39,637 nt of DNA. Source: Akkermansiaceae bacterium (GTDB lineage Bacteria; Verrucomicrobiota; Verrucomicrobiia; Verrucomicrobiales; Akkermansiaceae). The notes under the pieces are model-generated. The model was not told where the DNA came from. It worked only from the letters and a program-made list of their open reading frames with translations, and searched no databases. The stretch is taken from NCBI GenBank assembly GCA_022424905.1, contig JAKMGP010000098.1, positions 1-39,637 of the forward strand, in the 5' to 3' direction. The position numbers were made by a program, and so were the translations under genes. Positions 29,797 to 37,886 of the stretch are shown here, piece after piece; position 1 is the stretch's first letter, and each line of letters starts with the position of its first letter.

Positions 29797-31818
29797 TTGG
29801 CCAATTTGTTTAAATCAGGCAACTTGCTCACTGTGTCTGACACCTCCTCTCGTGAATTGTCTATTGAAGCCGTGCGCCTGAAGCTTGGTTTTGAAAAGGA
29901 CGAGTGCCTTGAGGATGGTCTTTCCAGGTGGCGCAAAGTTGAAATTCGTCTGTATTGGATGGCGAAAAGTGCAACAAGTTCAGCGGCGAAGGCTAGCTTC
30001 GAACGCGATCTTGTCGAGTTGCGGGGTTTGATTAATGTGGTAGAAGCAGAGCTAGCCAAGAAGGAGGTTCCGCAGATTTTTCCTGTTCGGCGAGCGGTTT
30101 CGCTTCCCGCAAAGGTTTCTAAAAAATGGAAAGGGAGATTTGTAATATTTGCTCTCATGTTTGCGCTACTAAGTGGAGGTGGGTATTACACCTACCGGGG
30201 TGGGTTTTCTGAATTAAGAAATCGACCAAAACACGAGGTGAATCTTGAAAGTCTCCAGGAAGATTTTGTGATCTCGATTGAGAAGCGTCGGTGGAATGAA
30301 GCCCGCAATTTCATCAAACTTCTCAAGGACGCTGGCGCGACTGAGGTGGTGGTCCAAGAGTCTCTTGCAGAAATTGAAAAAGGTCGTAACGAGGAAAAGG
30401 GCCAGCAAATTGCCTTCTTAATCTCGAATGCACAGTCAGCTCAGGAAGCTGGCCAGCTACCGGAAGCTGAAATTTTTTGTCAGGAAGTTGAAATTTTGCA
30501 GCCTGGGCACCCCATCGTTTCCTCGATTCGGGAATCGATTCGTAAGAGTAAGCTCGAAGTTCGCAGGGAGTTAATCATTGGCGAGATTGAAAAGGCGGTA
30601 GATTCGGAAGATTGGGAGATTGCAAAAAGCAAATTGGCGATGCTTAGAAAAGCTGATCCTAAATTTGATCGAATCCCCTCCCTTGAGGTGACTTTGAAGA
30701 TGGCTCAGGAAGAGGAAATCGAGCGGAAGAAGAAGGCGGCGGGTTTGGTAGCGAAAGTGAGATCCTTGGATGAGGGGACCTATTCTCCAGAGGTTATTGC
30801 TCTTCTCGAGAAAGCTGTGCGACTCGATCCTTCCGAAGAAAACCGCGCGCTTTATAAGAAAATGGCGTCCTACGGAAAAATGGTCAAAGTCCCTGAGGAT
30901 CATAAAACGATTTCAGCAGCTCTAGAGGTTGCCAAGAAAAACGATCGTGTTTTTATTTCAAAGGGGATCTATCACGAGTCGCTGATAGTGCCCAATGGAG
31001 TGCAAATCATCGGGGAAGGTCGGGTGGACACCATTATTGAATGCCCTGCTGAGATTGGGGCGGTTATTACTGTCCCCGCAGACGTAAGTGAAGTTCGCAT
31101 GGTATCTTTGACCTTACGTCACTCGAGTTTAGTGAATGACGATGAGCGATCGCCAGTCGTGGCTGTTGATGGTGGATCTATCGAAGGCGAGGATCTCTTG
31201 GTTATCCGTGCTAGTGGGCATGGCATTGCTATTTTGAATGGTGGTAAAGCCTCTTTGTCGTTATGCGAAATTTCTGATTCTGGTTGGGACGGAATTTCAG
31301 TGACGGGTGAGGGCTCCAGTGCCGATCTGTCCAGTGTCACCTGCGAAAAAAATCTGCATCATGGAATCGATTTTTGGGACGGAGCAAGTGGCTCGATAAA
31401 AAGCTCAATTTTAACCGCCAATGGACGAAACGGGCTTTTTGCGATTGAACCATTAGCGGCTATCAGTGTGCAGACTACCCGAAGCGAAAAGAATCGAGAA
31501 GTGGGATTCTATTTCTCAGGGGCGAATGGAGTTAACATCGTGAACTGCCATGTACGTGAGAATTTTCTTGGAGGAATCCTCTTTGATCAAGGGAGTAAGG
31601 CAGTTTCGCTTAAGGGGAATAAGATCACCAAGAATGGAGAAGTTGGACTTGTCTTTGAGATGGGAGTCGAAGTCGTTAGGGAGATTGAAAATAAGGTCGA
31701 GGGAAACCTTGGTAAGCAAATTTGGCGTGGCGCAGTTTTTCCGACTTCAAGTGGAGAAGACACGGTGTCACCCCCGCCCCCTCCTCCTCCCTTAGAGGTG
31801 GAAGAGTCAGATAAATAG
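29797..31818 (+). CDS. Membrane-anchored TPR-like / parallel beta-helix protein
   Basis: 673 aa from a TTG at 29797 (an AGG lies upstream); a GTG at 29833 is an alternative start. There is no signal peptide. Residues 1-110 are soluble and cytoplasmic. One transmembrane helix (about 114-132) places the rest outside. Residues 140-360 are charged helices with TPR-like repeats (EEIERKKKAAGLVAKV and similar). From about 363 (VPEDHKTISAALEVAKKNDRVFI) a right-handed parallel beta-helix runs to about 640, with pectate-lyase-like turns such as GIYHESLIVPNGVQIIGEG, ENLHHGIDFWDG-like rungs and NGRNGLFAIEP. The tail is SPPPPPPPLEVEESDK. It could bind or modify a polysaccharide at the surface. No catalytic residues can be named. 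Confidence 0.78.
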   Translation: MANLFKSGNLLTVSDTSSRELSIEAVRLKLGFEKDECLEDGLSRWRKVEIRLYWMAKSATSSAAKASFERDLVELRGLINVVEAELAKKEVPQIFPVRRAVSLPAKVSKKWKGRFVIFALMFALLSGGGYYTYRGGFSELRNRPKHEVNLESLQEDFVISIEKRRWNEARNFIKLLKDAGATEVVVQESLAEIEKGRNEEKGQQIAFLISNAQSAQEAGQLPEAEIFCQEVEILQPGHPIVSSIRESIRKSKLEVRRELIIGEIEKAVDSEDWEIAKSKLAMLRKADPKFDRIPSLEVTLKMAQEEEIERKKKAAGLVAKVRSLDEGTYSPEVIALLEKAVRLDPSEENRALYKKMASYGKMVKVPEDHKTISAALEVAKKNDRVFISKGIYHESLIVPNGVQIIGEGRVDTIIECPAEIGAVITVPADVSEVRMVSLTLRHSSLVNDDERSPVVAVDGGSIEGEDLLVIRASGHGIAILNGGKASLSLCEISDSGWDGISVTGEGSSADLSSVTCEKNLHHGIDFWDGASGSIKSSILTANGRNGLFAIEPLAAISVQTTRSEKNREVGFYFSGANGVNIVNCHVRENFLGGILFDQGSKAVSLKGNKITKNGEVGLVFEMGVEVVREIENKVEGNLGKQIWRGAVFPTSSGEDTVSPPPPPPPLEVEESDK

Positions 31819-31825
31819 CTTTGGC

Positions 31826-32185
31826 CTACGGGCGAAGAACCATGGAGTTTGAAAAGCCGAGGTAGGCTGCAATGCTTCCAAGGAAAATGACGAGAAAATA
31901 AATTGCGACTGGAGGAAGAGCCTTACGTTTGATCAAGGCGATGGATCCCCCCAGCGCGAGGAGAATCACGAGTTTACTAATCATCCAGACGGGGAAGCCT
32001 AGTTTCAACTTGGCCTGCATCCCAAATCCACTGACTAAAATTAGGAGAAGTCCGATCCCGTGAATCATTGCAGGCAGACGGAAAGATGCAGGTTTCTTCG
32101 GGTCGGAAGTCATGAGGGAGCCAATCCCAAGAAAGAGGACGATGAGTCCCACGAAGTGGATAATTTTGTAGATGCCGGGGTCCAT
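31826..32185 (-). CDS. Small four-helix membrane protein
   Basis: 119 aa with four predicted transmembrane helices: IIHFVGLIVLFLGIGSLM, PAMIHGIGLLLILVSGFGM, VWMISKLVILLALGGSIAL and IYFLVIFLGSIAAYLGF. Two His residues (near 10 and 41) lie in the first two helices, which might bind haem or metal, but this is a guess. I do not recognise the family. It ends seven bases from the convergent beta-helix gene and starts 16 bases after the ABC ATPase gene, so it is the last gene of the pgsA-ABC minus-strand unit. Confidence 0.75.
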   Translation of the reverse strand: MDPGIYKIIHFVGLIVLFLGIGSLMTSDPKKPASFRLPAMIHGIGLLLILVSGFGMQAKLKLGFPVWMISKLVILLALGGSIALIKRKALPPVAIYFLVIFLGSIAAYLGFSNSMVLRP

Positions 32186-32201
32186 GATGTGAATCGTAAT
32201 G

Positions 32202-33011
32202 TTATGCAGATGCTTGTTCCTTCAATTGAGGAATCGCGGAAAGAAGTTTACGGGTGTATTCATCCTTGGGGTTTAAGAAGACCTCGTTGGCCTCACCATA
32301 TTCGACTATTTTTCCAGAATACATTACGGCGATGTTGTCCGCAATGTAGTGAACCACTGATAGATCATGTGAGATGAAAATCATGGTGAGTTCAAGTTTG
32401 TCGCGAAGGTCAAGAAGGAGGTTGAGAATCTGGGACTGAATGGAAACATCAAGAGCGGAAACCGGCTCATCGGCGATAATCAATTTTGGCTCCGGCGCGA
32501 GTGCACGAGCGATTGCGATCCGTTGTCTTTGCCCACCGGAGAACTCGTGCGGATATTTTTTCATGAACCTCGGATCAAGTCCAACCGTAGTCATGAGCTC
32601 GACCACTTTCGAGGTCAGGGTTTTATCCTTTTTTAGTTCGGGATGACGCTGGCAAAGTGCTTCGGCGAGAGTGGAAAAGACAGTCATGCGTGGATTTAGC
32701 GATGCATAAGGGTCCTGAAAAATCATCTGAAAATCGAGGCGTCTGTTCCTTATTTCCTTTTTTGGAAGCGAGGTGAGCTCTTCGCCATTGAGAGTGACTG
32801 TTCCGCTAGTGGCGGGTTGAAGTTGCATTACGGTCCGAGAGAGAGTCGATTTTCCACACCCGGATTCGCCGACCAAGCCAAGGATTTCACCTTGCCCAAT
32901 CTCAAGGGAAACTCCGTCGACTGCTTTGATGGTTTCCGTTTGCCTAGAAATCAAGCCGCCGCCCCGGACGGGGAAATGGGTGCTGAGGTTTTGCAGCTTT
33001 AAAAACGACAC
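32202..33011 (-). CDS. Oligopeptide/dipeptide ABC transporter ATP-binding protein (DppF/OppF-like)
   Basis: 269 aa. A complete ABC ATPase with Walker A GESGCGKST, a Q-loop in FQMIFQDPYASLNPRM, the signature FSGGQRQRIAIARAL, Walker B LIIADEPVSALD and the H-loop ISHD. The NPRM after the Q-loop and the SALDVSIQSQ after Walker B are typical of the OppF/DppF branch. The last residues (PKDEYTRKLLSAIPQL) match the C-terminal oligopeptide-transporter extension. Its partner ATPase, permeases and binding protein are not in this window, so it must pair with subunits coded elsewhere. It sits 37 bases downstream of pgsA. Confidence 0.9.
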   Translation of the reverse strand: MSFLKLQNLSTHFPVRGGGLISRQTETIKAVDGVSLEIGQGEILGLVGESGCGKSTLSRTVMQLQPATSGTVTLNGEELTSLPKKEIRNRRLDFQMIFQDPYASLNPRMTVFSTLAEALCQRHPELKKDKTLTSKVVELMTTVGLDPRFMKKYPHEFSGGQRQRIAIARALAPEPKLIIADEPVSALDVSIQSQILNLLLDLRDKLELTMIFISHDLSVVHYIADNIAVMYSGKIVEYGEANEVFLNPKDEYTRKLLSAIPQLKEQASA

Positions 33012-33048
33012 CCCAGTAAGTTGGCTGTTTCCGCAAAAAATTCAAGAA

Positions 33049-33627
33049 CTAGGAACACGACTTCCCGGGAAGCTGGCGATACCCCATCATGAAATATTCG
33101 TATCCGGACCAAATGTTGAAAAATGTTGCCATGATCGTAGGGAAGATAAGGTCGATATGGTCGAATTTCAACATGATCCAGCCCAGTGCGATCATTTGAG
33201 TCACAGTGCAAACTTTTCCTGTCCAATGGGGTTCGATCGGAACTTTCTTGTTGATACGATAGAGAATTAAGATTCCTCCGATGATTTCGAGATCCCGGAC
33301 GATCACGAGAACGATGAACCAAATGGGGAGGTGCCAATCAGTTCCCCAATTCACAAAGGTGGCGGTGATGAGGCCGGTCATGAGGAGAGCCTTGTCCGTC
33401 AGCGGGTCAAGTATTGCGCCCGTGATTGATTTCTGGTTAAAATTTCGGGCGATCCAGCCGTCGAGCCCGTCGAGAGCCGAGGCTAAGGTGTAGACGGCAA
33501 CCGCGAGCCAACGCAGTGATTCCTCTCCTGAACCTGCATCAACTGATTGCCCATATTTGACCGCAATCCAGGCAAAGACCGGAATTAGGGCGAGGCGAAG
33601 AAGGGTGATGACGGTGGCGAGAGTCAC
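33049..33627 (-). CDS. pgsA: CDP-diacylglycerol-glycerol-3-phosphate 3-phosphatidyltransferase
   Basis: 192 aa from the GTG at 33627. The longer ORF (to 33735) adds residues with no PgsA character, whereas GTG gives TLATVITLLRLALIPVF, the normal opening first helix. The CDP-alcohol phosphotransferase motif is intact: DGLDGWIARNFNQKS then GAILDPLTDK, with the four metal-binding aspartates. Several hydrophobic helices follow. It makes phosphatidylglycerol phosphate at the inner membrane. It is divergent from the RsmA-Nudix gene with 52 bases between starts, so both promoters must overlap there. Confidence 0.9.
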   Translation of the reverse strand: MTLATVITLLRLALIPVFAWIAVKYGQSVDAGSGEESLRWLAVAVYTLASALDGLDGWIARNFNQKSITGAILDPLTDKALLMTGLITATFVNWGTDWHLPIWFIVLVIVRDLEIIGGILILYRINKKVPIEPHWTGKVCTVTQMIALGWIMLKFDHIDLIFPTIMATFFNIWSGYEYFMMGYRQLPGKSCS

Positions 33628-33679
33628 AGAGCTGTTCCTTTTTAGTGGACAATCGTGGCCTCGGCAATTGAAACGGAGC

Positions 33680-35038
33680 GTGACCGCAAGCGAATTGAAA
33701 GAGGTCCTCGATGAGGCCGGCGTAATTCCCTCCAAAAAGTTGGGGCAAAATTTCCTCGTCGATCAGAATACCGCCGAGTGGATTGTGGCCCAGTTAAATC
33801 TTGAACCAGAGGATACCATTGTTGAAGTGGGGCCTGGAACTGGAGCTCTTACGGAGCATGTCGTAGGGAAAGTGGCACGGGTAATCCTAGTGGAGTATGA
33901 TCGGAGGCTCGCAGAGTATTTAATCAAAAAATTCGCTAATCGTCCGGAGGTTAAAGTGATCAATCATGATGCGGTTCGAATCGATGTGCGGCCATTTTTT
34001 GCTTACAAAAATGTAAAGCTCCTTGGCAATTTGCCCTATTCAGCTGGAGGGGCGATTCTGCGGAATTTCCTAAAGGGCCCATCCCCATTCAAGCGAGCGG
34101 TGCTCATGTTGCAAAAGGAGATGATTGATCGGATCTTGGCTGGATCGCGTTGTAAAGATTATGGCGTTTTAACTCTTCGAATGCAGTGCGAGTGGCAGGG
34201 AGCGCCAGTTAAAGTCGTCCCTCCCAGTTGTTTCATCCCACGCCCCATGGTCGACTCAACTGTGATGACTTTGGTCCCACGGCAGGCGGAGTTGCCAGTT
34301 CACGACCGGCGATTATTTGATGAACTCGTGAGGCGCGGTTTTGCCCAACGTCGAAAACAGTTACGTAAAAATCTTCCCGACGATGTCGATTGGGGAAAGG
34401 TTTGTGAGAAGCTGAAGTTTTCACCGACCGCACGGGCCGAGGAGTTGAGTCTTGATGATTGGGTGGCTTTGACCCGAGAAGTGGACCCGTTTTTTGAAAA
34501 AGAAGAAGGGCAGGGGGATGATGAAATGTTGGCTGTTGTTGATGAGGACGATAATGTTGTAGGAAGCGAGCGGCGGGACATCATTCATCGTGATGGACTG
34601 AAGCATCGTGCGGTGCACATTTTTGTTCTGAATCAAAAGGGGGAGATTTTTTTACAGAAGCGCTCTCGTTTAAAAGACAAGTGTCCGGGCTTGTGGGATT
34701 CAAGCGCGGCTGGGCATGTAGACGCAGGGGAAGAATATGAAAACTGTGCAGCTCGTGAATTGCAGGAGGAACTTGGCCTCACTAATGATGATGTGCGTGA
34801 GGTGGGAAAGCTGGGGGCTCATGCCAATACAGGGTGGGAGCATGTAAGACTTTACGCGACTTTGGCGAAGGGGAAGATTCGGTTTCCATGCGTGGAGATT
34901 GAATATGGGGAGTGGTTCACGATGTTGCAAATCAACGACTGGGTGGAGGCTGTGCCGGAGGATTTTGCACCCGGATTTATAGCGTGTTGGAAAGTGTGGA
35001 AGGAAGCTAATCAAGGACGCTTTGAAGATGGTGAGTGA
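33680..35038 (+). CDS. rsmA: Fusion of 16S rRNA dimethyladenosine transferase (RsmA) and a Nudix hydrolase
   Basis: 452 aa from the GTG at 33680 (a TTG at 33668 is possible). Residues 1-270 are a complete RsmA/KsgA: LGQNFL (21-26), the SAM-binding EVGPGTGALT (49-58), NLPY (117-120) and the C-terminal helices QRRKQLRKNL. It dimethylates two adjacent adenines in the 3' helix of 16S rRNA. A short acidic linker (about 270-282) joins a second domain with a perfect Nudix box from G345 to L367, covering the family's GX5EX7REUXEEXGU pattern. The surrounding LKHRAVHIFVLNQKG and GLWDSSAAGHVDAG resemble IPP-isomerase/YfcD-type Nudix enzymes. No stop or frameshift separates the halves. The next gene overlaps it by 11 bases. 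Confidence 0.9.
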   Translation: MTASELKEVLDEAGVIPSKKLGQNFLVDQNTAEWIVAQLNLEPEDTIVEVGPGTGALTEHVVGKVARVILVEYDRRLAEYLIKKFANRPEVKVINHDAVRIDVRPFFAYKNVKLLGNLPYSAGGAILRNFLKGPSPFKRAVLMLQKEMIDRILAGSRCKDYGVLTLRMQCEWQGAPVKVVPPSCFIPRPMVDSTVMTLVPRQAELPVHDRRLFDELVRRGFAQRRKQLRKNLPDDVDWGKVCEKLKFSPTARAEELSLDDWVALTREVDPFFEKEEGQGDDEMLAVVDEDDNVVGSERRDIIHRDGLKHRAVHIFVLNQKGEIFLQKRSRLKDKCPGLWDSSAAGHVDAGEEYENCAARELQEELGLTNDDVREVGKLGAHANTGWEHVRLYATLAKGKIRFPCVEIEYGEWFTMLQINDWVEAVPEDFAPGFIACWKVWKEANQGRFEDGE

Positions 35039-36371
35039 AGTAGAAGTTAGGCCGGGTAAGAGTCTGGGGATCGTCGGCCGAAACGGATCGGGAAAGACAA
35101 CTCTTGCTTCCAAATTAGCTGAGGAAAACGGGGCAACTTTGGTTTCGTTCGAGCTCGAGAACGAGCTTCTGGAGCGTGAAATTCGGGAGGATGACAGTGA
35201 GTTTTTGAATCGGATTGATTTTGGGCGTTCGGTAAGGGAGTTGATCGAAGAAGTTTGTCTCGACGCAAAAAAGCTGAAAGAGATTGCGGAGAGGTTAGGG
35301 CTTTCGCAAATTCTTGAGCAGGGTTTTTTGACCTTATCGACTGGTGAGCGGCGGCGACTCATGCTGGCACGAGCTTTGGTGAAAAATCCAAAGCTTCTCG
35401 TGCTTGATGAACCCTTCGACGGCCTTGATCAGGCCTTTCGGCAACCTTTGCGAGATTTGCTGGAAGGGCGTGATCTGGTTTTAGTTGTAAATCGTTTGAG
35501 TGACCTAGAAGGCTTGGTTGATGATGTTTGTTGTATTGAGGACGGAGCGGTGATTTTAAATGGATCACTTGAAGAAGTCTTCAAAAACGAAGCATTCCAG
35601 CAGTTAATGGGGCTTAATGATAGAGAACTGGTTTTACCTAAAGGGAGGCCAATTAGTCCATCTTCGGGAGCTTTGGTTTCTATGAAACAAGTGACGGTAG
35701 TTCATGGAGGGAGGGAAATCATTTCGGATTTCGATTGGTTGGTTGAGAGGGGGCAGAATTGGAAGATTTCCGGTCCCAATGGTTGTGGGAAATCGACGCT
35801 CGTGAATCTTGTCACTGGTGATCATCCACAATGCTATTCGAATGATGTGACCGTGATGGGATCACGCCGTGGATTGGGTGAATCTATTTGGGACGTTAAG
35901 CGCCACGTTGGAATCATTTCGCCATCACTTCATCAACAGCACCGAGTGAGTTTTAGTGCCCTACAAATCGTGGCCTCAGGGTTCTTCGATAGCGTTGGTC
36001 TTTATCAAGAAGTTAGTCCAGAGCATTGGCGTATAGCAGGGGAATGGCTTGGATTGGTGGGGATGACCCCGTGGGCGGATCGGCCGTTTCGATCTCTCAG
36101 CTACGGTCAGCAGCGCCTTCTTTTGGTCGCTAGAGCATTGGTGAAACGTCCTCCGCTGCTTGTCCTCGATGAGCCTTGTCAGGGACTAGATCCGATGAAT
36201 CGATCCCTAGTTTTAGGTGTAATTGATCGGATTGCGTCGACGAAGTTGACCCAGATTCTCTATATCACCCATGAGCCAGAGGATCGATTAGAGTGCATTA
36301 CCCATGAATTAAAGTATGTCGACCAGGGCTGGCTCATTAAGAATGTAATGAGTTCGGACTTATCGAGCTAG
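35028..36371 (+). CDS. Double ABC ATPase, ModF-like
   Basis: 447 aa from the ATG at 35028, 11 bases inside the RsmA-Nudix gene. It has two fused ABC domains and no membrane part. The first carries GRNGSGKT (17-24), STGERRRLMLARAL and LLVLDEPFDGLD; the second GPNGCGKS, LSYGQQRLLLVARAL and LLVLDEPCQGLDP. The STGE signature and the FDGLD and QGLDP segments match ModF/PhrA (molybdenum-linked ATPases of unknown role). The N-terminal domain lacks most of the strands that normally precede Walker A. No molybdate permease or binding protein is adjacent, so the ModF name describes similarity, not substrate. Its first codon position suggests translational coupling with RsmA-Nudix. Confidence 0.85.
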   Translation: MVSEVEVRPGKSLGIVGRNGSGKTTLASKLAEENGATLVSFELENELLEREIREDDSEFLNRIDFGRSVRELIEEVCLDAKKLKEIAERLGLSQILEQGFLTLSTGERRRLMLARALVKNPKLLVLDEPFDGLDQAFRQPLRDLLEGRDLVLVVNRLSDLEGLVDDVCCIEDGAVILNGSLEEVFKNEAFQQLMGLNDRELVLPKGRPISPSSGALVSMKQVTVVHGGREIISDFDWLVERGQNWKISGPNGCGKSTLVNLVTGDHPQCYSNDVTVMGSRRGLGESIWDVKRHVGIISPSLHQQHRVSFSALQIVASGFFDSVGLYQEVSPEHWRIAGEWLGLVGMTPWADRPFRSLSYGQQRLLLVARALVKRPPLLVLDEPCQGLDPMNRSLVLGVIDRIASTKLTQILYITHEPEDRLECITHELKYVDQGWLIKNVMSSDLSS

Positions 36372-36390
36372 ATCAAGCGGTAAGGATATT

Positions 36391-36406
36391 GAGTTGATAT
36401 CAACTC
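36391..36406. promoter_or_regulatory. Perfect 16-base palindrome before the GHL10 gene
   Basis: GAGTTGATATCAACTC is its own reverse complement. It lies 20 bases after the ModF-like stop and 44 bases before the GHL10 start. A loopless palindrome of this size is a likely dimeric regulator site. The following TGCTTTTG is too weak a U-tract for a good terminator. Confidence 0.45.
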
Positions 36407-36449
36407 TGCTTTTGTCTTGAGAAATTCTGTCGCCTGACAACGATTTGGG

Positions 36450-37883
36450 GTGACCTTTCGAATCATAATTTCCTGCCTTTTGTTTTCTGGGCTTTCGCAA
36501 GCCCAGCAATACTCGGCAGTCAATGAAGTCGCACCAATGGTTCCTCGAGAATTTCGGGCGGCTTGGGTTGCTTGTGTTTACAATATTGATTGGCCTTCGC
36601 GAAAAGGAATGGGTGCGGGTGCCCAGCAGGCTGAGATGAAAGCGATGCTGGACCGAATGGCATCGATGAAAATGAACGCGATTATTTTTCAGGTAAGACC
36701 TAATGCTGATGCCGTCTATCAATCTCGACTCGAGCCTTGGAGTCACTGGATCAGTGGGACTCAAGGGATCTCTCCGGGTTATGATCCATTGGCATATTGT
36801 ATCCAGCAGGCACATGCCCGAGGAATAGAGGTTCATGCTTGGTTTAATCCATTCCGTGCGCTGCCTAACAGTAAGATTCCCACCGCAAGGAACCATGTTA
36901 TCAAGACTCACCCCTCGGTGATTCGCGACTTCAAAAATTACAAATGGATGGATCCTTCTAATGCTTTTACCCAGCAACGAGCGCTCTCGGTAATTTTGGA
37001 TGTGGTCAATCGATACGATGTTGATGGCATTCACATCGACGACTATTTTTATCCATATCCCGACGTTGATTCGCAAGGGCGTGCGAAACCGATCTTTCCG
37101 GATGGCAAGACCCCAGCAGCTCGTCGAGCGGCGTCGGATGGATTTGTGAAGGCCATGTATTCCAAGGTGAAGGCCAAGAAACCGTGGGTTCGCGTTGGGA
37201 TTAGCCCATTTGGAATTTGGCGTCCGGGAGTTCCGGCGGGAACTACAGCAACAATTGATGCTTATCATCATCTGGCGGCTGATTCACGTAAGTGGTTGCA
37301 GCAAGGTTGGTGCGATTATTTATCTCCTCAACTTTATTGGCGAATTAAGGGCCCTCAGAGCTTTAGTCGCCTAATCGCTTGGTGGCGATCACAGGGGACT
37401 CGCCCGGTTTGGCCTGGAATTGCCTCAGCTCGGATTAATTCAAGTGAAGATCCTGGGCGCGGGGCTAGCGAGATTGCCAATCAAGTTTCCCTTACTCGGA
37501 CGGTTGGTAAGAATTATGTGGGGCACGTTTTTTGGAGTATGAAATCTCTAATGACGAACAAAGGAGGAATTAGTAACGAGCTCGTGAGAAATTTTTATCA
37601 GGAGCCCGCTTTGGTTCCTCCAATGCCCTGGTCGAGCAGAAATCTTCCACAAACCCCGAACGTCTCAGCAAAAGGATCAAATGGGAATCTCGATCTTGTT
37701 TGGCGGTTGGTGCCAGGTTGCTCGCAATATGCGATTCAGGCCCGAATCGGGCGGACATGGCGATTAATTACGGTCGTCCGTGGGACAAAGGTGACCCTCA
37801 AAGGGTTGCCCGATGCGATCGCAGTGAGTGCAGTGGACCGTTATGGTAACACGAGTAATCCACGCGTTTTGGCACGACCTTAG
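36450..37883 (+). CDS. Exported GHL10-type glycoside hydrolase (DigH-like)
   Basis: 477 aa from a GTG. A signal peptide (MTFRIIISCLLFSGLSQAQ) leads into a TIM-barrel of the GHL10/DUF187 family: REFRAAWVACVYNIDWPS, MKMNAIIFQVRPNADAVY, HARGIEVHAWFNPFRA, YDVDGIHIDDYFYPYPD and KPWVRVGISPFGIW. These match E. coli DigH (YddW), which cuts denuded peptidoglycan glycan strands. The acidic DD pair in IHIDDYF is the probable catalytic region. The last 80 or so residues form a fibronectin type III-like domain (NLDLVWRLVPGCSQYAIQ). It is expected in the periplasm or outer membrane and acts on cell wall. A perfect palindrome precedes it. It converges with accD, three bases apart. Confidence 0.88.
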   Translation: MTFRIIISCLLFSGLSQAQQYSAVNEVAPMVPREFRAAWVACVYNIDWPSRKGMGAGAQQAEMKAMLDRMASMKMNAIIFQVRPNADAVYQSRLEPWSHWISGTQGISPGYDPLAYCIQQAHARGIEVHAWFNPFRALPNSKIPTARNHVIKTHPSVIRDFKNYKWMDPSNAFTQQRALSVILDVVNRYDVDGIHIDDYFYPYPDVDSQGRAKPIFPDGKTPAARRAASDGFVKAMYSKVKAKKPWVRVGISPFGIWRPGVPAGTTATIDAYHHLAADSRKWLQQGWCDYLSPQLYWRIKGPQSFSRLIAWWRSQGTRPVWPGIASARINSSEDPGRGASEIANQVSLTRTVGKNYVGHVFWSMKSLMTNKGGISNELVRNFYQEPALVPPMPWSSRNLPQTPNVSAKGSNGNLDLVWRLVPGCSQYAIQARIGRTWRLITVVRGTKVTLKGLPDAIAVSAVDRYGNTSNPRVLARP

Positions 37884-37886
37884 CTC

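Noticed and set aside
34700-35362. A 220-residue minus-strand ORF opposite the Nudix/ModF junction
   Set aside because: Ser/Phe/Arg-rich mirror of two well-supported genes.
36360-37271. A 303-residue minus-strand ORF opposite the GHL10 gene
   Set aside because: Rich in Arg, Ser, Asn and His with no motifs. It is the mirror of a strongly supported hydrolase gene.
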